From Paratrimastix pyriformis (taxonomy: Eukaryota > Preaxostyla > Paratrimastigidae), in NCBI GenBank assembly GCA_027972325.1, contig JAPMOS010000045.1, positions 62,001 to 126,000 on the forward strand: 64,000 nucleotides of DNA, given 5' to 3'. The number at the start of each line of letters is the position of its first letter. Positions within the stretch are counted from its first letter, which is position 1. This document shows, piece after piece, positions 23,901 through 33,457 of the stretch. Under the pieces are notes generated by a model, which saw only the letters and a list, made by a program, of their open reading frames with translations, did not search any database and had not been told where the DNA came from. Position numbers and translations under genes: made by a program.

Positions 23901-24878
23901 CGCCTCCATCCCCCGCCTCCATCCCCCGCCTCCATCCCCGCCTCCATCCCCCGCCTCCATCCCCCGCCTCCATCCCCGCCTCCATCCCCGCCTCCATTCC
24001 CCACCTCTGTCCCTCCGTCCCCCCACCTCCATCCCCCAGGACTCCCGCCGCCCAACATCGAGCCGGGTCGGTGCGCCTTCTGCGGCCAGGCCCATGTGCC
24101 CGCCTACCATCACCTCGGGGCGGCGGCCGTGGGGACGGAGCGGCACATGCACCTCGAGGCGTCGCCCACCGTCACGACGACCCTCACCTTCGGGCCGCCC
24201 CTCCCCACGCCCCCTCCCTCGTCCCGCGCTGCAAGCAGCACGCCCACCCGCCGGACCACACCCACGCCGACCCCCACACCCGCCGCGCCCGCCGCGCCCC
24301 CGCGGCTGGCGGAGGTGCGAACCCCCGACCAGGCCGCCAGAGCCATCCCCGTCCCGCCTTCCTCGGCCCCGCCCCCGGCCCACTTCTGGCGGAGGCCCCG
24401 GGGCCCGGTCACGGGGACGGGCAGACTGGAGCCCCCCGAGCCCGTCCCCCCGCCCACGCCCCGGCCCAAGACGCCCCTCCGCGGGGCCAGCCCGCGCTCC
24501 GACAAGCCCGATGGGGACGAGGCCGCGCTGCAGGGGCACCACATCGCCCTGACGACCACCCCAAAGCGGCCTCGCACGCCCTCCCGCCCAGGGCACTCGG
24601 CCACTCCTATCCCCAAGCTGCCCCTTCCCCCAACCCCAACCCCCGCCCCTTCGAAAGGCTCCGCCCCCAAGCTGCAGCAGCATCAATCACCGCCTGATGT
24701 ATTAATGCCCACATCGCGCGATGCGACCTACCTGCCGCCACAGACGCCGCACCCCACCCCTTTACAGGGGCCGGAAATGCGGACGACCCCCACGCGATCC
24801 CCCAAGCCAGATTTGCCCCGACCGCCTGTGCATTCGATCGACCCTCGCGGCGTGGACAAACCTTTCTCTTGTCTTTAA
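17369..24878 (+). CDS. Giant disordered Pro/Ala/Ser/Thr-rich protein
   Basis: ATG 17369 begins an ordered-looking N-terminus (MATFFPAGPTYQQINHVDRA, then DMHRRATLLQDLKNSASF) followed by short exons to about 17611. Long exons then run at about 17766-18300, 18600-19800, 19970-20680, 20980-21545, 21814-22410, 22647-23715 and 24040-24878, each open over hundreds of codons in the protein-like frame. The product would exceed 1800 residues, nearly all predicted disordered. Notable are Gln runs (19183-19240), many SP/TP sites, and repeats of RP(A/S/T)SA, for example RPASAGSR, RPASAPRTR and RPTSASR. The last exon has CAFCGQAHVPAYHH, a possible small Cys/His metal site. Function unknown; RPxSA motifs recur in ciliary and microtubule proteins. 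The introns hold poly-C, (CCCG)n and other repeats. One gene or two adjacent genes cannot be told apart for certain. Confidence 0.5.
20887..20922 (+). repeat. poly(C) tract in an intron
   Basis: About 30 consecutive C in the intron that separates the exons ending near 20680 and starting near 20980. Confidence 0.9.
21567..21627 (+). repeat. (CCCG)n microsatellite, about 15 copies
   Basis: A tetranucleotide array follows an exon ending near 21545. It reads as Pro-Ala-Arg-Pro in all frames and probably lies in the intron up to the acceptor near 21812. The reverse-complement motif recurs at 55177-55281. Confidence 0.9.
23890..24035 (+). repeat. Minisatellite of catcccc(c)gcctc units in an intron
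   Basis: About ten copies of a 12-13 bp unit, slightly variable, fill the second half of the intron before the final exon of the giant disordered protein. A (gagag)n stretch at 23722-23755 lies at the start of the same intron. Confidence 0.8.
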
Positions 24879-24989
24879 TCATCGGCTCGTCGTTCGTTCT
24901 GTGTGCTCAAACGCGAGCAGTTTGGAAGACTCACCCCGGTGAGAACTCTCTGCTTTGTTTTGCGGAAGAGCAACTTCTGAACCTCACAG

Positions 24990-26194
24990 ATGGTTGACAA
25001 CCCAAAGGTTGCGCACGTTATGGATCGCGCCAATGTTGCCTTGGATACCGCCCTTGATAAGATTGGCCCCGTTCGGGTATGTCGTTCTTTTGGGGATTCC
25101 TCACGCTCAGGTTCCTATTCACCGCCTCCTCTAGAAATTCTACAACGAGCACTTTGCTTCCATTCGTGCTATTTGCGGCGAATTCCTTGTCACATTCTGC
25201 TTCATTTTCATTGTATGCTCCACTCAAGCCAACCTGATTCGTGCTGGCCTGAGGAACCCTAACTCTGGCCCTATTGCCACTGGTTTTGCTGCTTGCGCCC
25301 TGATTTACTCGTTTGCCGATATCTCTGGTGCTCACTTCAACCCCGCTGTGGTCTGCCTTCCCTGCTCCCGGTTTTCATTGTTCTTGGGATGCGGCGGGAA
25401 CAGACCTTCGCCACTATCCTTCGCCGTCGCACCCACTGGCTCCGTGGTATTTTCTACATTATTGCTCAGCTTCTTGGCGCTATTATCGCCACTGCCCTTC
25501 TTGACTCTGTTATCTACCCCGGTGTGAGCGCTGCGGATCTGGTTTGTTCGAGTTTGTCAGCGTTGTTAAATCTCATCGGCATCTTCCAACTAGGTTGTGC
25601 GTCCTGCCGATGATGCCTCCCTCATCTCTGCCCTCATCATTGAGACTTTCATGTCCTTCACTCTCGTCTTCGTCATTTTCGCTGTTGCCTTCGATGCCGC
25701 TGATACCAAGCAGGCTGTGACCGTTGGTTCTGGCGACGCCAAGGTTCGTTGTTTGTTTCCCAGCCCTTTAATTCCCATATCCGCTCCCTTTTTTGCCAGC
25801 GCCCCGCCCTGACTGTTTACACTGCAAGTGGCAGCAGCAAGGCCGGGTTCGCCCCCCTGTCCATCGGCTTCACCCTGGGCTTCCTCTGCTACGTCGGTGG
25901 GACCGTTTCCGGCGGTGCCTTCAACCCCGCCCGCGCCTTCTCGGCCGCCGTTGTTGCCGGCGACTTCCGCGGGAACTGGGTCTTCTGGATTGGTGACCTC
26001 TGCGGCTCGTCCCTGGCTGCCCTGGTGCAGTGGTCTGCATCTGCCTGTCTGGGGCGGGGGGGGGGGGGGGGGGGGTGATGCTTCTCACCGGCCCTTCTCA
26101 CGCTTTGTGCCCCCCCCCCCCCCCCCCCCTCCCCCCGCTCAGGTTCTTCGCCACGAAGCACACCGAGGCTGCCAAGCAGGAGTACGCCATGTAA
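24990..26194 (+). CDS. Aquaporin / major intrinsic protein channel
   Basis: Six-helix MIP channel for water or small solutes. ATG 24990; exons are joined at about 25078/25133, 25348/25409, 25542/25595, 25743/25800 and 26034/26150; stop TAA 26192-26194. The first pore loop is SGAHFNPAVTFA (NPA box) and the second is GGAFNPARAFSAAV (NPA-R). Helices include FLVTFCFIFIVCS, FYIIAQLLGAIIATALL, LIIETFMSFTLVFVIFAVAF and LSIGFTLGFLCYVGG. The end reads AALVQWFFATKHTEAAKQEYAM. The conserved Arg after the second NPA is present; no Asp follows the second NPA box, which favours a water channel over a glycerol channel, though the narrow-filter residues are not all assignable. The last intron holds a 20-G run followed by a 20-C run. 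Confidence 0.92.
26056..26129 (+). repeat. poly(G)20 and poly(C)20 inverted pair inside one intron
   Basis: G at 26056-26075 and C at 26110-26129 lie 34 nt apart in the last aquaporin intron, just before its acceptor (26150). The transcript could fold into a 20-bp all-GC hairpin. Confidence 0.9.
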
Positions 26195-27255
26195 TCGTCT
26201 CGTCGCGCGCTGGGGTGTATCGCCCGCCCTCTCCTTGTTTCTCCCCCTTCCTCTCCTCCCCTCTTGGGGGGGCCTCCTAATTGATGTGGCCTCCCGCGTT
26301 TCTAGTTTCTCTTATATCTCCATCCCCCCCCCCCCCCCCCCCCCCCCCGCCCGCCCGATTGGGAGGCCATTTTAGTCTTTGGCACCTCCCTGACCTGCCT
26401 TCTGACTGTTCGTTCCTCTTTTCTTTCAATCCAAGGACCGTATGCTTGCGGCGTTGGGGTGGGAGGGGGGCTCATTGAAATTGAAACGCTGCGGGTTTTG
26501 ATAGAGTTGCACGAAAGTTGTAAAAAAGGAGAAAGAAAAAAGAAAGAAAGAAAAAAGAAAGAAAGAAAAAAGTAAATTTTTTGTCGTTGTGTTTGTGCAC
26601 GAGGGACAGTCTGGGACTCGAGGCGAGAGGTCTTTCTTTGGGTGGAGAAAAAAAAGAAGAAAGAAAGTGGAGAAAGAAAAAAGCAGAAGAAAGCAACTTT
26701 TTTCGTGCAACTCTGATCCCTTTCGACCCCATTCGGAAGTGTCCGCCCATCGTGCGGTCCGAGAGCAGATCCCGCTCCGCAGGAGAGTTCCCATCTTGTG
26801 AGGAGCGTCGTCAAAAGAGAATGTCCATCCCAAGGAACGACGTGGGCCAAAGCATTGAACAGAGAGACACTCAAGGACTTTCAAACCCGAGTCAGAACGA
26901 GCTGGACCAGCCCTTTGAGGAGTGATCATATATGCCGGTTGCGCAACCACCTCCCCGTGGGCTTTTGTAGCTTTTTCACACGCATAGTGACCAACAGGTA
27001 ATGAAGCAGATCAAGATCGAAAAGAACCTGCGCTCCCAAATATGCATGCTCATGAGTGTTCACAGGGGGACTCGTAAAAACAGCAAGCTTTGCGTTGGGA
27101 GAGCGCGAAACAGCGTAGGTATTTCGTCAACCGAGAGGCACGAGCCTCAAATAGCCTCACAGTGGATGATTTGCTGTCAGCTTTGTAAAAAATAGTGCCT
27201 GAAGTGCCTTGGTCAGAGCCTTCTCACCGCGCCTAGGCCGAGGTCGATACTAGCG
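26195..27255. other. 1-kb intergenic region between aquaporin and eL20 genes
   Basis: Contains a poly-C run (26327-26348), a purine-rich A/G block with aaag repeats (26520-26570 and 26645-26690), and mixed sequence with short open frames (26798-27001 and 27001-27195) that match nothing recognised. The 3' UTR of the aquaporin gene and the eL20 promoter must lie here. Confidence 0.5.
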
Positions 27256-27909
27256 ATGGTCTGCCCATGCCGTTCTTTTTGTTGGCGCTTATGGTCCCGA
27301 ATGAATTCCATCGCCGTTAGGTTCGTCAATTCGAAATCACTGGCAGGAAGCTCCCCACCAAGGACCAGCCCGTTGGCCCTATCTATCGCATGAACATCTT
27401 TGCCCCCAACTCCGTTGTTGCCAAGTCCCGCTTCAACTATTTCCTGTCCCACCTGAAGAAGGTGAAGCGGTCTCACTGCGAGATCCTTGAGGTTAAGGAG
27501 GTCAGTGCAAACGATTTATAGTCAAACAACTCACGTCCCACGTCATCGTTCCATTCATCATGCGTAGTACTTCGAGCGCAAGCCGACCCTTGTTAAGAAC
27601 TTCGGCATTAACCTCCGCTACGACTCCCGCACTGGCACCCACAACATGTACAAGGAGTACCGTGACACCTCCCTCTGCGGTGCCGTTGAGCAGATGTACT
27701 GCGACATGGCTGCCCGCCATCGTGCCCAGCGTCAGTCGATTCAGATCCTGTCCACTCAAGTTCTGAAGTCGTCTGATGTTGTTCGTGCCTCGATGAAGCA
27801 GTTCATCGACTCGAAGATCAAGTTCCCTCTTATCCACCGCCAGATCCGCTGCCCCACCAAGCAGTACCGCTCTCCCTTCAAGGCCAACCGCCCCAGCACC
27901 CTCTTCTAA
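27256..27909 (+). CDS. RPL18A: 60S ribosomal protein eL20 (RPL18A)
   Basis: Component of the large cytosolic ribosomal subunit. The start codon at 27256-27258 is an exon by itself: GT follows at once and the acceptor is at about 27319, giving MVRQFEITGRKLPT. A second intron (about 27499-27567) separates ILEVKE from YFERKPTLVKNFGI. Family signatures are YRMNIFAPNSVVAKSRFNYF, LRYDSRTGTHNMYKEYRD, DMAARHRAQRQSIQIL and VKQFIDSKIKFPL-type sequence (here MKQFIDSKIKFPLIHR), ending RPSTLF at TAA 27909. Length is close to 170 residues, normal for the family. An intron directly after the ATG is common in ribosomal protein genes. Confidence 0.95.
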
Positions 27910-28076
27910 GCGGTTTCGATGCGGTCCTGATCACTGGTGGAATAGAACGGCGAACCTCGCTCATTTCTGTTAACGTTTTACATCATTGATTGGGGAAGGC
28001 AAAAATCCAGCGAGCAAAGAAATAGTTTGCTGTGATGGTTCACCTGCTGCCAATAGTTATGTGGCACACTCTTTGG

Positions 28077-31000
28077 TTAGTCAAAGAGTCCTGCCAGGCC
28101 ATCTTCCCCTTCGGGAAGGTCCTCGTCCTGCTGCACGTCCGCGGGTTGGGTCGGGCCAGTCGCACGGGGGGCCTTCCGGGTCACCTTCTTGGGGAGCGGG
28201 AGGTTGGGCTTCTTCGGCACCGGTGGGTAGCGGGCCCTGGACTGTGTGGGCGTCGGGCGCCAGGGTTTGCAGGGCCGCGAGGGCCGGGGCGGGTCACGGT
28301 CCGGGGTGACGGCCGGCTCGGGGGCGGGTGACGCGAGGACCTTCCCCAGGCGGGCCACCTCCTCCTGCATGACGGGGTCGGCCGGGGTCATAGCCGCGGC
28401 CTCCTCCTGATAGTAGGCCGCAAAGCGCTCCAGCGCGGCCCGGATGGCGGCGCTGAGGTGCATCCGAACAGAGGCAGCCCGGGGGATGTCGGCACCGGGC
28501 GGGTAGACCGGGGGCACAGGGATCGGACGCCCCTCGGCCAGCAAGACTGCACCGGGGGGGGCATCGGTGTGATGAGGTTGTCTGGGTCCCCGAACTCCCC
28601 CACCCTCCCCCCCCCCCCCCCCACCCCCCAGCCCGGTGGTGGTTGAGCGAGGAGGGGACAACGGGGGAGGCAAACCATCGGCCTCGGTGGGAGCCACGTA
28701 CGGGACGGCCACCAGGGTGTCCTTGATCCGCTCCCAGCGGGCCATCCGGGCGGCGAGCAGGGCCTCCTCGAGCCGGTCGACCTCGGCCTCGCGGGCCTTC
28801 AGGGCGGGCAGGTCGAGGCCGGCCCGCTCCCGCTGGACTTGTCGACAGTAGCGCTCCCAGTGCCACAGCTGGGCATGCCAGGCGGCCAGGCGCTATTAGA
28901 TGAGGAGGAGTGGTGAGTCAGCGCTCGCCTGCAGCGCCAGGGGGATGTCGGCTGGCCGACCGGGACGGACGTATTTGTTGGAGGGGAGCTCGAGGTGGTC
29001 GAGGGTGAACCCCTCGGCCAGGGTGAAGGGCTCCAGGCGCTCGTCGAACTGGCCCCCGTCCTTGGTCAGGGGCGTATACTCCTTCTCGGGCTCCTCCTCC
29101 TCCAGGGCGGGCACCTCCGCCGGGTGGAAGCGGTACTGGGGGGCGTCCGGGTCGGGGGGCACCATGATCCCCGAGGCGGCGGGCGGGGACAGGGGCGCCG
29201 CAAGGAGGGCCTTGATCTGCCCCTCCAAGAGTTCGTCCTCCTCCTTGTAAATCGCATCCGACCAGGCCTAGAGGAGGGCGCGCATGCGTGTGGGGGGAGG
29301 AGTGTGAGTGGCGGAGATGGTGGGTGCTGCTTCCCCGGGGGGACGGAGCCGTGTTGTGGACCTTGTGGAGCCGCTGGTACTCGCGGTCGTAGTACTCGTT
29401 CCAGTGGTCCTCGCACCGGCGCTCCTCGACCGCCCAGGCCCGCAGCAGGTGGGCGTAGCGGGTCAGGGCGACCGCCTTCCGCATGGCCTGCCCCGAGTAG
29501 AAGCACCGCACGGGACCCGACCGGGTCGTGGTGGTGGCGGCCACGAGGGGGGCGGCGGGCGCCTCTTGGGCGCAGAGATCTCGGTAGCAGGGCAGCGTCC
29601 AGGGGCACGGCTCGACCACGTGTTCGCCCTGCTTGGTGTCGTACTCCAGCCGAAGCTCACCGGCCACTAGAAGGCAGCGGACACACCCGCCGCCCCGTGT
29701 GTCAGCACCATGGAACAACAGGAAGGGTGGGTGGTGGTGGCCTGGGGGGATGTCGACAGACGGTCCGCGTCGAGCCACGTGTCGGCGGCCTCGGGGCGTG
29801 GCCGCAGACGGAGGAGCACCACGCCGCCCTTGGTGGCGGCCTCCCGCTTGGCGGAGGGCTGGATGGAGTTCATCTCGAGGCACACCACGGCCTCGCCCAG
29901 GGGCGGGCAGGCCGCGACCGTCTGGATGGGGGCTGCGGGCTGCGGGCTGACGGCGGACTCGCCCGGCGGGCAGACCGGCGGGGCGGGGCGGGGCTGAGAG
30001 GCCAGCCGGGGGATCTCGTGGCCTGCCGGGTGGGTGGGTGGGTGGAATGGTGGTGGTGGTGGTGGGGGGGGGGGGGGGGGGGGGGGGGTGAGATGGTGGC
30101 GAGCGGGGTTGCTGAGGCGCATCATGACCGAGTGGACTGGCACGGCCCTGGGATAGTCGCTGGTCCCCAACGTGGTGGTGGATGAGGGGAGGGGCAGGCA
30201 TCGCGGACCGGGCGACCCGAAGACCCGCTCCACGTAGAACTTGTCGTTCGAGGGCATCACGCAGGCAACCTGCGGCCAAAAAGGCGGGGGCGGCAGGGCA
30301 GCCGAGTGGCGTCGGTGGTGTGTTGGCGTGACTTGTGGAAACGAGAAAACGGGGGTGGATGGCATGGTGGCTGACGATGGTGGCTGACGATGGCAGATGG
30401 AGGTGGATGGAGGTGGATGGAGGTGGATGGAGGTGAATGGAGGTGGATGTGGATGGTGGATGGTGGATGGCGGGCGGGGGCACGGACGTTGAAGCAGAGG
30501 GTGCACACGATGTAGGCGAAGTCCTCGCTGAGCATCTTGGCGAACTCGGCCTCGCTGTGCACAGAGAAGGACGTGCACCCGCGCTGCAATCAGTCCACAA
30601 GCACCCCCAGGGGGTTGATGAGACGATGTCGACATAACCATCGGGTGGTTGAGACCACAGACGCCTCAAGGGGGGGGGCGGACCACCACGGCGAGGGCCG
30701 AGGTGAGGGACGCATCGAAATCCACCCCGATGCCGATCACCGAGCTCAGCACGGGGCACGGGCGGGTGGACAGCTCGGTCAGGATCCGGTGCAGCGAAGC
30801 CCTGCGCCCACCAGCAGCAACCCGCCCAGCCAACCAGGGTGACGACAACAATGACCACCTCTCCCACCCCGGGGGGAGTGGCTTTGCCCCCGAGCAGACC
30901 CATCGCTGCCGCCGATGTTGGGGCACATGTCGGTCAGGAAGAAGACCCGGTTCTCGCAGAGCTCGTCGAAGGGCAGGAACTCGAACTGGTGGGCGGCCTC

Positions 31001-31809
31001 GCGGATGCCCGCCTCAAGGCAGGTGCCACCCCGAGGGTGCAGGCCGTCGATTCTACCAAGGGGCGGGTAGGGGTGGGCGGTGAACATCGAATGAAAAGCG
31101 TCATGCGCAACCACCACATCTAACCTCGCCCTACGGAACGACACTACACCACCACAGACTTATCGTTGACCATGGTCCTGTCGAGTTCACCCACGGTCTG
31201 GAACGGCAAGACCACCTCAGCACGGTCGTCGAAGGTGATCACACACACGCGGTCCTACCATGACCCAACCAACCAATTCCTTTAACCGAGACGCCCGGAC
31301 AATCAGACCTTGGGTTGGAGGCGAGAGATCAGGTTCTTGAAAGCGACCTTGGCGACCTCAATCTTCGCCTTTTCATCTTTGCGGCTGAATGGAGACCCCA
31401 TGGACCCACTGATATCAAGGACAAGTGCCGTGTTCAGCGGGGGCCGGCCCAGCTGCCGAATGCCATCTCCATCAAATTTCGAGAGCAAGCTGAAGCCAAG
31501 GTAAACATCATGATCTCCCGAAAGAGGATCGGCAGCGTGGGCCCACATGGGACGAAGAGCAATCAGTTTGTCATGCTCGACGCCGGTATCGAAATAATGT
31601 TCAGCATAGACTCCTTCCTCCCGCACACTGGCAGGATCCGGTACATCGCCCTCGTCCATTTGCAACTTAAACGAATTGCTGTCGCGCGCGCCAGATCCAA
31701 TGCTTCCGTGAACTTTCCCCATGAGCTGTGGCAGTTCAGGCCAGGAGAGTCGAACCAATCGGCGGGAGCCCACAACCGCCCAAAACTTGAGTCCCCTCCT
31801 TCCATCCAT
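28077..31809 (-). CDS. von Willebrand factor A domain protein with long C-terminal region
   Basis: Runs from ATG 31809 down to TAA 28077. The N-terminus has DPLSGDHDVYLGFSLLSKF. The vWA domain follows: ALVLDISGSMG (MIDAS DxSGS, about 31420-31390), VAFKNLISRLQP, then after introns VCVITFDDRAEVVLPF (about 31250-31200), PRGGTCLEAGIREA (MIDAS Thr) and FFLTDMCPNIG. Beyond the domain lie VIGIGVDFDASLTSALAV, FSVHSEAEFAKMLSEDFAYI, FYVERVFGSP, KGGVVLLRLRP and AMRKAVALTRYAHLLRAW. These recur in a protist and algal family of cytosolic vWA proteins. A coiled-coil segment (about 28860-28700) and a Pro/Lys-rich acidic tail end the protein. Metal-dependent protein binding is expected; the partner is unknown. 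Introns contain a poly-C run (28607-28622) and a poly-G run (30068-30090). Confidence 0.75.
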
Positions 31810-32167
31810 GAATCTGATTAGAATTTTCTTGATTCATAATATTACTGTTCGCCTCCAACGATGCTAGCATCAACGTCCGCGATCGTTTCCTTTCGAATCA
31901 ACTCGCGGCGCAAGATGAGGAAACGCGGACGAAGAGTATACACGGCGACATATTACCACATCTATGATCTCGTCGGACGTGCGCGACTTGTGCACAATTT
32001 CATCATTCTTCTCTTTCTCACGCTCCAAGGGGGGAAATGAAACAACCCGATCCATTCGCAGTTGGGCGACGGATGAACAACGATGCCGCCCATCCGAGAT
32101 GATAACATATTGGGCCCGTCGATCGAAGACGTAGAATCGCTGACCTCGGGGGACCGAGCGGACTACA
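31810..32167. promoter_or_regulatory. Divergent intergenic region between vWA and cyclin genes
   Basis: About 360 bp of less GC-rich sequence separate the minus-strand vWA start from the plus-strand cyclin start. Both promoters must be here. No clear TATA box or other motif; an AT-rich patch lies at 31820-31850. The cyclin start could lie upstream of 32168. Confidence 0.4.
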
Positions 32168-33200
32168 ATGACGCGACCCCTTTGTTACAGGGGCTTGGGT
32201 GACCCCGAAGCGCGTCTTATGCTGGGTCCAATTCGTCCTCATCGGTCGGGCCCTGCCTTGAAAGTGGCATTTGAGGGTACCAGGGATATTCCAAGCAAGA
32301 CTTGTCGGTCCGATGTCCATCACACGGACGAGTCACCAATTATCTGTTCGCCTGCTGGGGCTGTCGTTACTGCAGCAATAAAACCAATTGTACAGGCCAC
32401 ATCTGCTGCTGTTTCAGATGATGGGTTCGTTTACTACTCGCCCATCCACCACACTCGGTTTCCGCCAAGCGATGTGCTGCGGAGGGGTGTTGCGCACGTT
32501 TTGGAAGAGATCACTTTGCCATGTCCCCCACTTAACCCGGCATCAGCAGGCTGGAGGGTCCGTCACAATGAAATGAGGGTTTCTCAGATATCATCGTCGC
32601 TTTTAGGAATTCGGGGGCGATCCAAAAATGCCCCTCCTGCATTGGATCGCACAGTTACAGCGGGTTTCAAAGATGCCCGACTCCGTTTTGATCATGGCTC
32701 TCTGCTACCTGGAGATGATCACCGAGAAGTTCCCACTGCTCCAAATAACAAGCGTCAATGTCCATCGCCTCTTCCTGATTGGATGTTTGGTCGGCGAGAA
32801 AATGGTTGAAGACATTGTTTATAAAAACAAGTCTGTTTTCAGGTAGCACGAACTCATCTTATTTCTCAGCAGAGACTGGCGCGTCATTGGGAGCAAGTAC
32901 TTTTCATGTGCACAGATAAATAAGGTCTGACGACGCGTCAGCTATGCACATTTCCTCTCCCTTCTAACGCCCGCACTCCTTGGGGGAGGGAGGTGGGGGG
33001 GGGGGGACCTGTTGGCCCGGGGACGTCTGATATTCAGACAATGGCACCTCATTGGCTTTCCCTTTTCTATTTTTGATCAGATGGAGATCGAGCTGATGAG
33101 TCTCCTCGACTGGTCGGCTTGGGTGCCCCTCGACCGGTTCGAGGCAATGCTTCGTCGTGTGTCTCCTCCTCCGAGCTCCCCCACCAATATCCTCGGCTGA
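32168..33200 (+). CDS. PHO80-like (P/U-type) cyclin, copy 2
   Basis: Exons 32168-32578, 32607-32830 and 33038-33200, stop TGA. The first intron is only 28 nt; the second is 207 nt and contains a poly-G run. The N-terminal 90 residues are variable. The cyclin box reads HTRFPPSDVLRRGVAHVLEE, then MPLLHWIAQLQRVSKMPDSV, LIMALCYLEMITEKFPLLQI, TSVNVHRLFLIGCLVGEKMV and EDIVYKNK, then QWHLIGF...QMEIELMSLLDWS, ending TNILG. It is a paralogue of the minus-strand cyclin at 14129-14991: the RQW/KQW junction has the same intron phase. A CDK of the PHO85/CDK5 type would be the expected partner. The start codon is the first in-frame ATG and is not certain. Confidence 0.85.
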
Positions 33201-33457
33201 GTGTACTTTTTTCTCCCCGCCTGGTTTTTGGTTTGTTTTGATGAACGGGATCACATGGGTTTTATTTTCCGGATCTCGTGCTTCCGAGTGCTCCCCTCTA
33301 TTCTTCTCCACTCTCTATTTTGTACAGATCTATTCTGTGAACGGAATCTCATTTTTTCTCTTCGTCAACAAAGAGCCAACTCACTGCTGTTGTCGCCGAC
33401 AGTGTTTGACGTGTGGATTATCACCTTTGGGGGTTTGCAGATTGTTTCTTGACGCAG

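Noticed and set aside
26520-26690. A/G-rich aaag block as a possible poly(A) relic of a retroelement
   Set aside because: No target-site duplication, no upstream element body, and the block is mixed A/G and not a clean A tail.
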